In this document: piece after piece, positions 24,110 through 32,534 of the stretch
How the letters are laid out: every line of letters starts with the position of its first letter
Position numbering within the stretch: position 1 is the first letter of the stretch
Program-made: the position numbers and the translations under genes
Source of the DNA: an uncultured Oscillospiraceae bacterium
GTDB taxonomy: Bacteria > Bacillota > Clostridia > Oscillospirales > Ruminococcaceae
Assembly: GCA_904397845.1 (NCBI GenBank)
Contig: CAJFOX010000001.1
Span: 1 to 35,915 of the forward strand
Reading direction: 5' to 3'
DNA length: 35,915 bases
Notes under the pieces: model-generated
What the model was told of the DNA's origin: nothing
Databases searched by the model: none
What the model saw: the letters and a program-made list of their open reading frames with translations, nothing else

Positions 24110-25432
24110 TTATTTTTCTCCCCGCTCCCGCACGATCATGCGGATGGGTGTACCGTCCAGATGAAAGGTCTCCCGGATCTGGTTTTCTAAATACCGCTGA
24201 TAGGAAAAATGGAACAGCTCTTTGGAATTGACAAAAACCACAAAGGTCGGCGGCTTGGTCGAAGCCTGGGTCATATAAAAGATCCGCAGCCGTTTCCCTT
24301 TGTCTGACGGCGGCTGCACCCTCGCCGTAGCATAGGATAGCATATCGTTGAGCCGCCCTGTGGGGATCCGCATAGCGTTCTGCTCGCCTACATAATGAAT
24401 CAGCTCATACAACTTTTCCACCCGCTGGCCGGTCTTGGCGGAAATGAATAAAAAAGGCGCATAGGACATAAAACTGAAATCATTCTGCAGCTTTTTGGTA
24501 AATTCCTGCATGGTCTTGCCGTCTTTTTCCACCACATCCCACTTATTCACCGCGATAACGCACCCTTTTCCCTGCTCGTGGGCATAGCCCGCCACCTTGG
24601 AATCCTGCTCGGTAAACCCCTCGGTGGCGTCAATTACAATAACGCATACATCTGAACGGTCTACCGCCATGTAGGAGCGCAGCACCGAATATTTTTCGAT
24701 TGCCTCCTCCACCCGGGCCTTGCGCCGGATCCCGGCAGTATCGATGAATACAAACCGACCGAATTCATTTTCCACGAAAGTGTCGGTAGCATCCCGGGTA
24801 GTTCCCGCAATGTTGGAGACGATTACCCGCTCTTCGCCCGCCATCCGGTTAATCAGAGACGATTTACCCACGTTAGGCTTTCCGATCACCGCTACCTTAA
24901 GATCTTCATCACCGTATTCATCCTCTTTGTCAAAATCCAGATATTCGTAGCAGGCATCCAGCAGGTCTGCCACACCGTGCCCATGCACCGAAGATACCGG
25001 ATACGGGTCACCAATGCCCAAATTATAAAATTCATACAGCTCTGGCGGCGGAGCGCCCACACTGTCGCACTTATTCACGCACAGCACCACCGGCTTGCCG
25101 GAACGCTGGAGCATCGAAGCCACATCTTGATCCGTAGCGGTTATGCCGGTGCGAATGTCCACCACAAAAACAATGACGTCTGCGCTGTCGATAGCCAGCT
25201 GGGCCTGGCGGCGCATCTGGGATAAGATTACGTCGTCTGTCTTCGGTTCGATACCGCCTGTATCAACAATATGAAAGGTCTTGCTTCTCCATTCCCCCTC
25301 GGCATAAATCCTGTCACGGGTCACACCGGGAGTGTCTTCTACAATAGACAGGCGTTTTCCCACAATTTTATTAAACAGGGTGGATTTTCCCACATTGGGC
25401 CTTCCCACCACTGCAATCAGCGGCCTTGCCAT
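24110..25432 (-). CDS. der: Ribosome biogenesis GTPase Der (EngA)
   Basis: Der has two GTPase domains and matures the 50S subunit. The 440-residue product starts ARPLIAVVGRPNVGKSTLFN. The second P-loop GKPNVGKSSLINR is near residue 180. DTPGVTRD and DTAGIRRK supply the switch regions, and NKCD and NKWD are the two G4 motifs. A C-terminal KH-like domain ends with FHLDGTPIRMIVRER. The ATG at 25432 has GAAGGG upstream. A long leader lies upstream (25433-25792). It shares an operon with plsY and gpsA. Confidence 0.98.
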   Translation of the reverse strand: MARPLIAVVGRPNVGKSTLFNKIVGKRLSIVEDTPGVTRDRIYAEGEWRSKTFHIVDTGGIEPKTDDVILSQMRRQAQLAIDSADVIVFVVDIRTGITATDQDVASMLQRSGKPVVLCVNKCDSVGAPPPELYEFYNLGIGDPYPVSSVHGHGVADLLDACYEYLDFDKEDEYGDEDLKVAVIGKPNVGKSSLINRMAGEERVIVSNIAGTTRDATDTFVENEFGRFVFIDTAGIRRKARVEEAIEKYSVLRSYMAVDRSDVCVIVIDATEGFTEQDSKVAGYAHEQGKGCVIAVNKWDVVEKDGKTMQEFTKKLQNDFSFMSYAPFLFISAKTGQRVEKLYELIHYVGEQNAMRIPTGRLNDMLSYATARVQPPSDKGKRLRIFYMTQASTKPPTFVVFVNSKELFHFSYQRYLENQIRETFHLDGTPIRMIVRERGEK

Positions 25433-25792
25433 AGAATTTCCCTTCTTTCTGCCGGCCCGGGGCCAAGCGTTTTTTACCAATTACTACAGGGGAGCAGTGC
25501 CCCAAAAAGGAATCGAAAAGCCAGAGGCTCCTCCTTTACAAAGGGCTTTTGCAGTGATCCCGAACGATTCTTTTGGATCAGCACATAAAATACGGGCACA
25601 GCAAGGAAAATCTCTCCGCGCTTCCCCCCAAGAATCCACTGTCCTGCCGGAAAAAAAGCTGGAAAGCAGGCTGAAACAGTGGAGAACAGCAAACCGCTTT
25701 CATCCTTCTTCGGCTCCCGGATCCCACGTCTCCTCATTATAAAGCGATCTTCAATCAAACGAACAGTCGCATACGGCCTCGCTTTTATGGAT
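25433..25792 (-). other. Long leader of der; no gene or known riboswitch recognised
   Basis: About 350 bases between the promoter at 25793-25821 and der carry no motif I can name (no T-box, no S-box, no ribosomal-leader motif). One open frame of 87 codons starts at an ATG at 25737, and the same frame runs back to a TTG at 25821; the frame ends at 25474, in a non-coding part. Its product (FPAFFPAGQWILGGKRGE in the middle) resembles nothing I know, and GAAG nine bases before the ATG is a weak site. A second -10-like TATAAT overlaps that ATG but lacks a good -35. I leave it as a leader, possibly with a short unknown peptide. Confidence 0.4.
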
Positions 25793-25821
25793 AGTATACC
25801 ACATTTTTCCCGCCCTACCAA
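25793..25821 (-). promoter_or_regulatory. Promoter upstream of der
   Basis: TTGGTA (25816-25821) and TATACT (25793-25798) with a 17-base spacer on the minus strand. The -35 overlaps the stop codon of the DUF512 gene. Confidence 0.65.
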
Positions 25822-27140
25822 ACCGCTGGATCTTCCTCCACGCCCAGCAATGCCAGTAAAAACTGCATGCCGTCGTTATCTACCGTCCGCACGGGAACGC
25901 CTAAAGCGTGCTGTACATCCGCAATTGTCCAATCGTCTAAAAATTTATCCTGTTCATGGCGCAGCATCACTCCAGGGATCAGCAGCTCTTCTCCCAAGTC
26001 CTTTCCCTTCAACTGCCGGATGAGATCAGTAGCCGTTACCAGCCCGGCCACCGTGATGTTTTCGCCAAAATAATCATTGTGAATCGCATAAACGGTGCAG
26101 TCCAATCCCGGGAAGCGCTGTTTTACCTTATGGATCTCCCCGCGCAGGAAATCTGCCGGCGCCTCGCCAGTAGCCAGGCTGATACGGCGGCAGACACCGT
26201 CGTCCTCCCATTCTTCCAGCGCGTCGGACAACTCCTGCCGCAGCAGGGATAACAAGCCAACGCCGTTTTCCAGCTGGTTGTATTCGCCATAATACTCGTC
26301 GTCCGGAATGGGCAATTCCGCTTTCAGGAAAAACTCATCCGCCGGATAGGCCAGCCGCACTCCCTCCCGTTTTAAGAAATCATCGGAGAAAGCATGGATG
26401 GTTTGAATCACTTGCCGCGCCTCCTCTTTCGTATAAGGGCGCAGCGGAAACAGTCCGTCACGATACTTTGTCAGGCCTACCGGCACCGCCGCAATGCTCT
26501 CTACACTGGGATACAGCGCCCCCAGCTCCTTCAGGGAACGCACCAGCTCTGCCCCGTCATTCATTCCCGGGCACAGCACCAGCTGCGTGTTGATTTTAAT
26601 GCCCGCCGCAGCCAGCTGCCGCAGATAATCCAGTGAAGACGCTGCCTTGGGGTTCCGCATCATTTTCTGTCGCAGAGCTGGATTCATTGTGTGCACCGAA
26701 ATATTGACCGGACTGATGTGCATTTTGACAATCCGGTCAATGTCCTTCTGCTCCATGTTGGTCAGGGTGATATAGTTGCCAAACAAAAAGGATAGCCGGG
26801 CGTCATCATCCTTAAAATATAAAGTCTCCCGCATGCCGGGGGGCATCTGATCCACAAAGCAGAAAATACATTTGTTTTTGCAGTGGTGTTGCTTATCCAT
26901 CAGATAGGATTCAAATTCCAGCCCCAGCTCCTCGTATTCCCCTTTGCACACTACCACATGCCTGGGCGCCCCATCTGTGTCCAGCAAATCGATCTTCAGC
27001 TTCTCGTCAGTCATATAAAACTGATAATCCAAAATATCTTCAATCGGGTTTTGATTAATGGCCAGCAGGCTTTCTCCGGACCGGATTCCCGCTCGATCTG
27101 CCGGCGAACCGGGAGCTACTGCCATGATCTGTACCGCCAA
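25815..27140 (-). CDS. DUF512 radical SAM protein with PDZ domain
   Basis: The 441-residue product has an N-terminal PDZ domain (VQIMAVAPGSPADRAGIRSGESLLAIN), a radical SAM domain with the iron-sulfur motif CKNKCIFC (Cys about 87, 91 and 94), and the DUF512 C-terminal part (ISLATGEAPADFL, NDYFGENITVAGLVTATDL, LIPGVMLRHEQDKFLDD). This exact architecture is common next to der in Firmicutes; its reaction has not been established as far as I know. TTG at 27140 follows AAAGGAGG by seven bases; an upstream start would remove this site's purpose. No clear promoter is seen. Confidence 0.92.
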   Translation of the reverse strand: MAVQIMAVAPGSPADRAGIRSGESLLAINQNPIEDILDYQFYMTDEKLKIDLLDTDGAPRHVVVCKGEYEELGLEFESYLMDKQHHCKNKCIFCFVDQMPPGMRETLYFKDDDARLSFLFGNYITLTNMEQKDIDRIVKMHISPVNISVHTMNPALRQKMMRNPKAASSLDYLRQLAAAGIKINTQLVLCPGMNDGAELVRSLKELGALYPSVESIAAVPVGLTKYRDGLFPLRPYTKEEARQVIQTIHAFSDDFLKREGVRLAYPADEFFLKAELPIPDDEYYGEYNQLENGVGLLSLLRQELSDALEEWEDDGVCRRISLATGEAPADFLRGEIHKVKQRFPGLDCTVYAIHNDYFGENITVAGLVTATDLIRQLKGKDLGEELLIPGVMLRHEQDKFLDDWTIADVQHALGVPVRTVDNDGMQFLLALLGVEEDPAVW

Positions 27141-27366
27141 AGCGGCACCTCCTTTTTTGGGGTAAATCAGGATCGCAGAGCCGCCCTGCAACCTGCTCCG
27201 ACCCTTTTAGGCTGTATGGGAAAAGCACAAATTGGCCTTTATTAGGTGCTACAGCGCTATCTGTTTTCCCCCATCCTTCTCTTTCAATATACCGAGGATT
27301 CCAAAATGGCCAGCACCAGGACATTGTTACTTAAGAAATAGCGCTTTTTTCACCGGCCGATGGAAA

Positions 27367-27400
27367 AAGGCAGGGGCGGAACTGCATCCTCCCCTGCCTT
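27367..27400 (-). terminator. Intrinsic terminator of DUF177-rpmF
   Basis: AAGGCAGGGG (27400 down) and CCCCTGCCTT form a 10-pair stem with a 14-base loop, followed by a T run on the minus strand, starting nine bases past the rpmF stop. Confidence 0.9.
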
Positions 27401-27408
27401 CAAAGAGA

Positions 27409-27594
27409 CTATTCAGCCTCCATTTTAATGACTTCTTTGCCTTTGTAGTAACCGCAGTTTGCGCAAACCTTATGAGGAGCCTTCAGCTCGCCGCACTGGG
27501 AGCATTTGGAGAACCCCGGAACGCTGATTTTCCAAACATTGGAACGTCTTTTGTTTTTTCTCGCTTTAGACGATTTTCTCTTTGGTACCGCCAT
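27409..27594 (-). CDS. rpmF: 50S ribosomal protein L32
   Basis: The 61-residue product is L32: [18 protein letters not shown] at the start and two zinc pairs, CSQC (31-34) and CANC (44-47). It follows DUF177 by 19 bases, the near-universal yceD-rpmF pairing. The ATG at 27594 has AAGGAGG upstream. Together with L28 this shows zinc-binding ribosomal forms in this genome. Confidence 0.98.
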   Translation of the reverse strand: MAVPKRKSSKARKNKRRSNVWKISVPGFSKCSQCGELKAPHKVCANCGYYKGKEVIKMEAE

Positions 27595-27613
27595 TTCAGC
27601 ACCTCCTTAAAGA

Positions 27614-28114
27614 TTATGATTCTTTAAAAAATTCACTGAGAATTTGAAGGCGAGGATCCGGCTGCTTCAGATTACATCCGCAGTCTTTTTCGTTTAAGTT
27701 GGCGCCGCATACAGGACACAGGCCCTTGCAGTCCTCCCGGCAGTACACCACAGAAGGCAGTTCCAGAAGAATGTCGGATGTCGCCAGACCATCCAAATCC
27801 AGCTGATTGCCGGACACTACAATGAAGTCGCCATTGTCCTCTTCATTCAACTGACGAACCAAGACGTGCTTAAACCGATAAACTTCAGCACGCCGCTGCC
27901 GTTCCAGGCATCGCCCGCACATCAAATTATAATCCATCTGTGCTGTATATTCCATAAATACAATTCCAGCCCGGTTATATAACCTGCCGGAGAGACGGAT
28001 TGGGCGGTCGAAAGGTGCGGTTCCCCACAGCTCGATAGCGGACATATCCAGATCATGAGTGAAAGGAATGACCTGGCCCTCTACCTCAAACAGCTGCTTC
28101 ATATCAATAAACAT
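27614..28114 (-). CDS. DUF177 (YceD) family protein
   Basis: YceD proteins are encoded next to rpmF; a role in 23S rRNA or ribosome processing has been proposed. The 166-residue product has a beta-rich N-terminal half, CGRCLERQ in the middle (about 67-74), and CREDCKGLCPVCGANLNEKDCGCN near the C-terminus, which together resemble a zinc site. Two adjacent ATGs exist (28117 and 28114); I use the second because GAGG is then seven bases away. A strong promoter precedes it. Confidence 0.93.
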   Translation of the reverse strand: MFIDMKQLFEVEGQVIPFTHDLDMSAIELWGTAPFDRPIRLSGRLYNRAGIVFMEYTAQMDYNLMCGRCLERQRRAEVYRFKHVLVRQLNEEDNGDFIVVSGNQLDLDGLATSDILLELPSVVYCREDCKGLCPVCGANLNEKDCGCNLKQPDPRLQILSEFFKES

Positions 28115-28142
28115 CATGATACCTCATAACGCCACGAATTTT

Positions 28143-28171
28143 ATTATATCGACATCAAAAAGGTTTGTCAA
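28143..28171 (-). promoter_or_regulatory. Promoter of DUF177-rpmF
   Basis: TTGACA (28166-28171) and TATAAT (28143-28148), both perfect consensus, with a 17-base spacer on the minus strand. Confidence 0.92.
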
Positions 28172-28275
28172 TACAAGTTTGGCGCAATTTTACTTTTTCA
28201 TGCATTCGGCCGAAAATCCAGCTTTTAAGCCGGAAAAAAACATAAATTCGGCAAAAGCTCTATCGTTCGCCCCGC

Positions 28276-28310
28276 TAAAAAGGAGCGGGCACATATTCAT
28301 GCGCCCGCTC
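28276..28310 (-). terminator. Intrinsic terminator after the P-loop gene
   Basis: GAGCGGGC and GCCCGCTC pair, extended by inner pairs, and are followed by CTTTTT on the minus strand. It starts 14 bases past the stop codon. Confidence 0.88.
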
Positions 28311-28324
28311 TTCTCATTCTCAGA

Positions 28325-28735
28325 TTAGATAATATAGGGCAAAACCGATTCAGGCAGCTCAGAACGGTCGCAGGATACGGTGAAAACGATCTCAACCTTG
28401 TTTTCTGCAGTCAGCTTTTCCAGCTTTTTAATCATCCCGGCAAATGCGTTCAGATCCCTTCCGCCTATTTTCAGCGTTGCGTCAATAAAAACTTCGGTAA
28501 TATCGTAGTTCCCTGCGCAAATGCCGGCTATAAAGCCATAAAATGCGTCAAATCCCTCTACGCCATAGCTTTCAATGTCGATCAGACGAACCGAATAATC
28601 AATATCATAGGTCATTTTCAGGCCTTTTTCAATGCAGACAATGTTACCAGAGGTGGTCTTTGCCGCTTTGTTAATCATATCGATCAATGTTTTGGTTTTT
28701 CCGGAGCCTTTGTTACCCACGATAAGTTTTATCAT
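28325..28735 (-). CDS. Small P-loop NTPase of unknown function
   Basis: I do not recognise a named family. The 136-residue product opens with IKLIVGNKGSGKTKTLIDMI, a clean Walker A motif at 7-14. TEVFIDATLKIGG (about 80-92) may act as Walker B. EIVFTVSCDRSELPE near the end resembles a sensor strand. There is no membrane segment and no second domain, so it is short for an ATPase. AAGGAGG lies eight bases before the ATG. It follows pgi by 63 bases and ends at a strong terminator; a link to glycolysis is not implied. It could be an adaptor that pairs with a missing partner. Confidence 0.8.
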   Translation of the reverse strand: MIKLIVGNKGSGKTKTLIDMINKAAKTTSGNIVCIEKGLKMTYDIDYSVRLIDIESYGVEGFDAFYGFIAGICAGNYDITEVFIDATLKIGGRDLNAFAGMIKKLEKLTAENKVEIVFTVSCDRSELPESVLPYII

Positions 28736-28798
28736 GTTTGTATCCTCCTTAGGTTATAAATTCTTCTATGGATCCGCCCAAAGGCGAAAACAACAAAT

Positions 28799-30136
28799 TT
28801 ATTTGAGTTTTGCTTCCAGCTGGGCTTTTTTATCTTCGTATCCCGGCTTGCCCAAAAGTGCAAACATATTGTTCTTGTAGCTTTCCACGCCAGGCTGGTT
28901 GAACGGATTTACCCCCAGCATATAACCGGACATGGCACAGGCTTTTTCAAAAAAGTAGATCAGATAGCCCAGATGGAACTCGTCCATCTGCGGCATTTCC
29001 AAAATGACGTTGGGAACGCCGCCCTCGGTGTGAGCCAGCACCGTCCCTTGGAACGCTTTATCATTTACCACTGACATATTCTGATTGGACAGGAAATTCA
29101 ACCCGTCAAAATTATCGGGGTCATCTTTCACAAAATAATCCTGCATAGGCTTTTCGGAACGGATCACTGTTTCAAACATGATGCGGGATCCTTCCTGGAT
29201 GAACTGGCCCAGGCTGTGCAGATCAGTGGAGAACACCGCTGAAGAAGGATACAATCCCTTGTTATCTTTGCCCTCGCTTTCGCCAAACAGCTGCTTAAGC
29301 CATTCGTTCATCATGGCAAAGGCCGGATCATAAGTAATAAACATCTCAACGCTCTTACCCTTGCGGTAGAGAATATTTCGCAGTACGGCGTATTTATAAC
29401 ATTCGTTTTGGGAAAGGTCCGGCTGAGTAAACGCTTCCCGTGCTGCTGCCGCGCCATCCATCAGCGCCTTGATGTCAATGCCGGCCACCGCGATAGGCAA
29501 CAGGCCGACCGCCGTCAAAACCGAAAAACGGCCGCCAACGTCGTCCGGAACGACAAAGGTTTCATAGCCTTCCCGGTCGGAAAGCTCTTTCAATGTCCCC
29601 TTCGCCTGATCCGTTGTCGCATAAATGCGGTGCTTGGCTCCTTCCTTTCCGTATTTTTGCTCCAGCAGTTCCCGGAAAATACGAAAAGCCAGCGCCGGCT
29701 CAGTGGTGGTACCGGATTTTGAAATTACGTTAACGGAAAGATCCCGCCCCTCACAGATGGAAAGGACTTCATTTAAATAGGTCGGGTTAATGGAATTTCC
29801 CACAAAGTAAATATCGGGCGTATCCTTTTTCTTATTGTTATATAACGGGGAGCGAAGCTGCTCAATCACGGCACGGGCGCCCAAATAGGATCCCCCTATT
29901 CCAATGACAATTAAAACTTCGCTATCGTTTTTAATTTTTTCGGCTGCTTTTTGAATTCTCGCAAATTCTTCTTTGTCATACGCTACCGGCAGATCCATCC
30001 ATCCCAGAAAATCATTTCCCAGACCGCTTCTGCCATGCAGCGTTTCATGCGCGGCTTTCATTTGGGGGATCATCGCTTCCCACTCATGATCGCCGACAAA
30101 ATCGTGCAGATATCCCGTATTACATTTGATTACCAT
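28799..30136 (-). CDS. pgi: Glucose-6-phosphate isomerase
   Basis: Pgi interconverts glucose 6-phosphate and fructose 6-phosphate. The 445-residue product is the short form typical of Firmicutes. It has [17 protein letters not shown], the sugar-phosphate loop [35 protein letters not shown] with the catalytic glutamate region nearby, [11 protein letters not shown], and the C-terminal [19 protein letters not shown]. The ATG at 30136 follows AGGAGG by 11 bases. A consensus-like promoter lies upstream. Confidence 0.98.
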   Translation of the reverse strand: MVIKCNTGYLHDFVGDHEWEAMIPQMKAAHETLHGRSGLGNDFLGWMDLPVAYDKEEFARIQKAAEKIKNDSEVLIVIGIGGSYLGARAVIEQLRSPLYNNKKKDTPDIYFVGNSINPTYLNEVLSICEGRDLSVNVISKSGTTTEPALAFRIFRELLEQKYGKEGAKHRIYATTDQAKGTLKELSDREGYETFVVPDDVGGRFSVLTAVGLLPIAVAGIDIKALMDGAAAAREAFTQPDLSQNECYKYAVLRNILYRKGKSVEMFITYDPAFAMMNEWLKQLFGESEGKDNKGLYPSSAVFSTDLHSLGQFIQEGSRIMFETVIRSEKPMQDYFVKDDPDNFDGLNFLSNQNMSVVNDKAFQGTVLAHTEGGVPNVILEMPQMDEFHLGYLIYFFEKACAMSGYMLGVNPFNQPGVESYKNNMFALLGKPGYEDKKAQLEAKLK

Positions 30137-30167
30137 TTCCTCAACGTCCTCCTAGTGATATAAGTTT

Positions 30168-30196
30168 ATTTTACTCTAATTATGCCTTTATTTCAA
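30168..30196 (-). promoter_or_regulatory. Promoter of pgi
   Basis: TTGAAA (30191-30196) and TAAAAT (30168-30173) with a 17-base spacer on the minus strand. The rest of the gap up to 30392 holds only a weak hairpin near 30225-30251. Confidence 0.72.
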
Positions 30197-30392
30197 GAAC
30201 CTTGCGGCAAGTTTCAAAAAAATAGTTTCCCGGACTGGCTTTCCGGGGAAAACAGACCTATCTTAACGGAATTTTTAAGGAAAAACCACATCGATCGCCG
30301 CACTCGGAAAGCTATCCCTACCTGTCAGCATATAACAATCCCAACTGCCCTGCGGCCGGCCCGGGAGATTCAGGATGCCTGGTATCAAAATA

Positions 30393-30418
30393 ACCGGGCC
30401 GGATTCATCCGGCCCGGT
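30393..30418 (-). terminator. Intrinsic terminator of the second dacF
   Basis: ACCGGGCCGG and CCGGCCCGGT form a perfect 10-pair stem with a six-base loop, followed by TATTTT on the minus strand, nine bases past the stop codon. Confidence 0.75.
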
Positions 30419-30426
30419 AAAAATCG

Positions 30427-31620
30427 TCAAAAAGACTCCTCTTTTCCCAGCAACGTGCCAAAAAGGATCTCCATTCCCTTTTTGAAATCAATTTTCGCCA
30501 CAGCGTTTTTTGCCCGTATAGGGTATTCGCCCAATACCGTGCCTTCCTTGCTGACCACAACTTTACCAAGCAGCTGCCCTTCTTCTACCGGCGCTTCCAC
30601 ATCCTCTGCCAGCTGAACCTCCTGGGAAAGACTGTTTTCTTCCCCGCGCTTCATGATAAAAGATGGCGGCAAATCATATGCCAGATCTACCTGCCGCTGT
30701 ACTCCGTGCAGTACGGGCACCGGCGTCAGCTGTTCCTCCAATGACGGTGGCTGCACCGTGACATAATTGGCAAATCCGTAATCCAACAGCGTCCGGCAGC
30801 TTGCAAACCGTTGGGCACTGGTATCCGACCCCAGGCTTACTGCGATCAAAGAAAGCTCATCCCGCTGGGCAGATGCCGAAAGACAGCTGCCAGCGCCGTC
30901 GGTAGTCCCGGTTTTCAGTCCGGTTGCCCCATTGTAAAACCGCACCAATTTATTAGTGTTAACCAGTTCTGTCGTCCCGCCTCGCAGGCTATCCATCCAA
31001 ACCGTTGAATACCGAGTTACATCCGGATAGCGCAGCAGTGCCGCCGACATCAACGCAATGTCCCGGGCCGTAGAATAATGCTCCGGCGCGTCAAGGCCGG
31101 TAGCATTGGAAAAATGAGTATTTTCCATTCCCAATTCTCTGGCTTTCTCATTCATCATGCTGACAAAAGCGTCTTCGCTCCCCGCTACCGCTTCTGCCAG
31201 AACAACGGCCGCGTCGTTCGCTGAAGAAATAAAGGTCGCACGCAGAATTTCATCCACCGTCATCTCTTCTCCCGGCTCCAGCCAAATTTGGGAACCTCCC
31301 ATGGAGGCCGCGTGTTCGGAACAGCTCAAAACCGTATCATATTGGAATTTCCCCTGTTCCATCGCCTCAAATGTCAAAAGCAGCGTCATAATTTTAGTGA
31401 TGGAAGCAGGCGGCATTGGATCGTCGGCATTCATCTCATATAGCACCTGTCCGGTTGTTTGCTCCATTAAGATGGCAGATTTACATTCCAATCGAAGACC
31501 CGCCGTACCGCCAGACGATTCTTCCTGTACTTCCTCGGCCCAGACCGGTACCATTCCTATGAAAAGGGCAAGCAGACACGCCACCGCTTTTTGCAATGGA
31601 TGAAAAGTCAATTTTACCAC
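30427..31620 (-). CDS. D-alanyl-D-alanine carboxypeptidase (DacF-like), second copy
   Basis: The 397-residue exported protein has a signal peptide ending near AEEVQ (about 28). SxxK is at 73-76 (SITK), SAN at 133-135 and KTGTT at 236-240. It keeps the C-terminal beta domain and a C-terminal helix (DFKKGMEILFGTLLG). It is roughly as close to Bacillus DacF as the copy at 16791, so the window carries two paralogs. The frame starts at GTG 31620; TTG at 31611 with a G-rich run is an alternative. It stands alone, divergent from the RsiV-like gene. I could not identify a sporulation promoter with confidence. Confidence 0.93.
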   Translation of the reverse strand: MVKLTFHPLQKAVACLLALFIGMVPVWAEEVQEESSGGTAGLRLECKSAILMEQTTGQVLYEMNADDPMPPASITKIMTLLLTFEAMEQGKFQYDTVLSCSEHAASMGGSQIWLEPGEEMTVDEILRATFISSANDAAVVLAEAVAGSEDAFVSMMNEKARELGMENTHFSNATGLDAPEHYSTARDIALMSAALLRYPDVTRYSTVWMDSLRGGTTELVNTNKLVRFYNGATGLKTGTTDGAGSCLSASAQRDELSLIAVSLGSDTSAQRFASCRTLLDYGFANYVTVQPPSLEEQLTPVPVLHGVQRQVDLAYDLPPSFIMKRGEENSLSQEVQLAEDVEAPVEEGQLLGKVVVSKEGTVLGEYPIRAKNAVAKIDFKKGMEILFGTLLGKEESF

Positions 31621-31693
31621 CCCCGCAGATATCTGAATGGTACTAGTCTATGCCACGAAACGCGGCTACATGTCTGCTAATAGGGCGAAAAAT

Positions 31694-31778
31694 CTGTTTT
31701 TTTTCATGAAAAAACAGCCAAAAAAGCCGTTTTTTCTCCCGTTTTCCAGCTATTTTCGCTTTCAAAAACGGCTTTTTT
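31694..31778. repeat. Two stacked AT-rich inverted repeats between divergent genes
   Basis: The 235 bases between dacF and the RsiV-like gene hold CTGTTTTTT with AAAAAACAG (31694-31717) and, beside it, CAAAAAAGCCGTTTTT with its near-perfect complement (arms 31719-31735 and 31764-31778) over a loop of about 28 bases. A third small hairpin (AACTGC, TTTT, GCAGTT) is at 31805-31820. None sits at the end of a gene that would need a terminator. A cis-regulatory role is possible. Confidence 0.6.
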
Positions 31779-31855
31779 GCCGCCTATTGCAAATACTAAA
31801 CGTGAACTGCTTTTGCAGTTTCAATCGCGCGCGAATAAGAAGGCGGTGCGAAACC

Positions 31856-32488
31856 ATGAAAAAAATCGCATTTCTTGCGGCGGCCCTTTTCTGTTTATGG
31901 CAAACGCCCCAAGCCGCCGCCAATGACCAGATGGACTATCTGGCCATTGAAAACAGGATGCAGGACGAATGGGTAGAATACACTTACAGCTATCCTCAGA
32001 TCACCAGAGGGGAAAGCCGGGTTACTGAGCAGAGGCTGAATGGATTCCTGCGGGAATACAGTCAGAGCACGGCGCTAAACGCCCGGTTGCAGGCGAAAAA
32101 AGAATCGCGGCATCTTCAAGGGCGGACAACTTTTGAAATCAAGCGAAACGACATCCACTTTTTCAGCATCGTATTTTCCTCCTACTGCGATGGAAAACAG
32201 CTGCAAAAGGGCTTTGTCTTTTTGCCTCAAAACGGCGTGCAATTACGGCTGGAAGACCTGTTTTCCTCCTCAGATTTTACCGAAATCCTAAAAAATATCA
32301 GTGCCGGCTGGCGGGAAGAGCAGGGAATTTCCGACGATTTCCCAACCTTGCAGGACTTTTACCTGACGCAGGACGAACTGGTTTTGCTTTTCCCCTCGCC
32401 CGATGCGCTACAGACACTGCCCTTCTCCATCCCTTTGGAGGATCTGAGCGACATTCTGTCAGAATCGCTGCTATCCTCTGTATCCTGA
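31856..32488 (+). CDS. Secreted DUF3298 (RsiV C-terminal-like) protein
   Basis: The 210-residue product has a signal peptide (KKIAFLAAALFCLWQ, cleavage likely after about residue 22, QAAA). The rest matches the DUF4163/DUF3298 pair found in RsiV and PdaC: YPQITRGESRVTEQRLNGFL, then FFSIVFSSYCDGKQLQKGFV, LEDLFSSSDF and DFYLTQDELVLLFPSPDAL. RsiV is an anti-sigma factor, but here there is no cytoplasmic domain and no sigma gene, so this is a free extracellular version. The ATG at 31856 has AAGGCGG upstream; the open frame before it is leader sequence. Confidence 0.85.
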   Translation: MKKIAFLAAALFCLWQTPQAAANDQMDYLAIENRMQDEWVEYTYSYPQITRGESRVTEQRLNGFLREYSQSTALNARLQAKKESRHLQGRTTFEIKRNDIHFFSIVFSSYCDGKQLQKGFVFLPQNGVQLRLEDLFSSSDFTEILKNISAGWREEQGISDDFPTLQDFYLTQDELVLLFPSPDALQTLPFSIPLEDLSDILSESLLSSVS

Positions 32489-32492
32489 CCAT

Positions 32493-32522
32493 AAAAAGCA
32501 GCCGGGAAGCCGGCTGCTTTTT
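32493..32522. terminator. Bidirectional intrinsic terminator
   Basis: AAAAAGCAGCCGG and CCGGCTGCTTTTT form a perfect 13-pair stem with loop GAAG between the convergent RsiV-like and mtaB genes. Both strands end in a T run. Confidence 0.92.
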
Positions 32523-32534
32523 GTACATACGATA

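Noticed and set aside
25474-25737. Possible small gene before der
   Set aside because: Weak ribosome binding site and no family match; kept only as part of the leader discussion.
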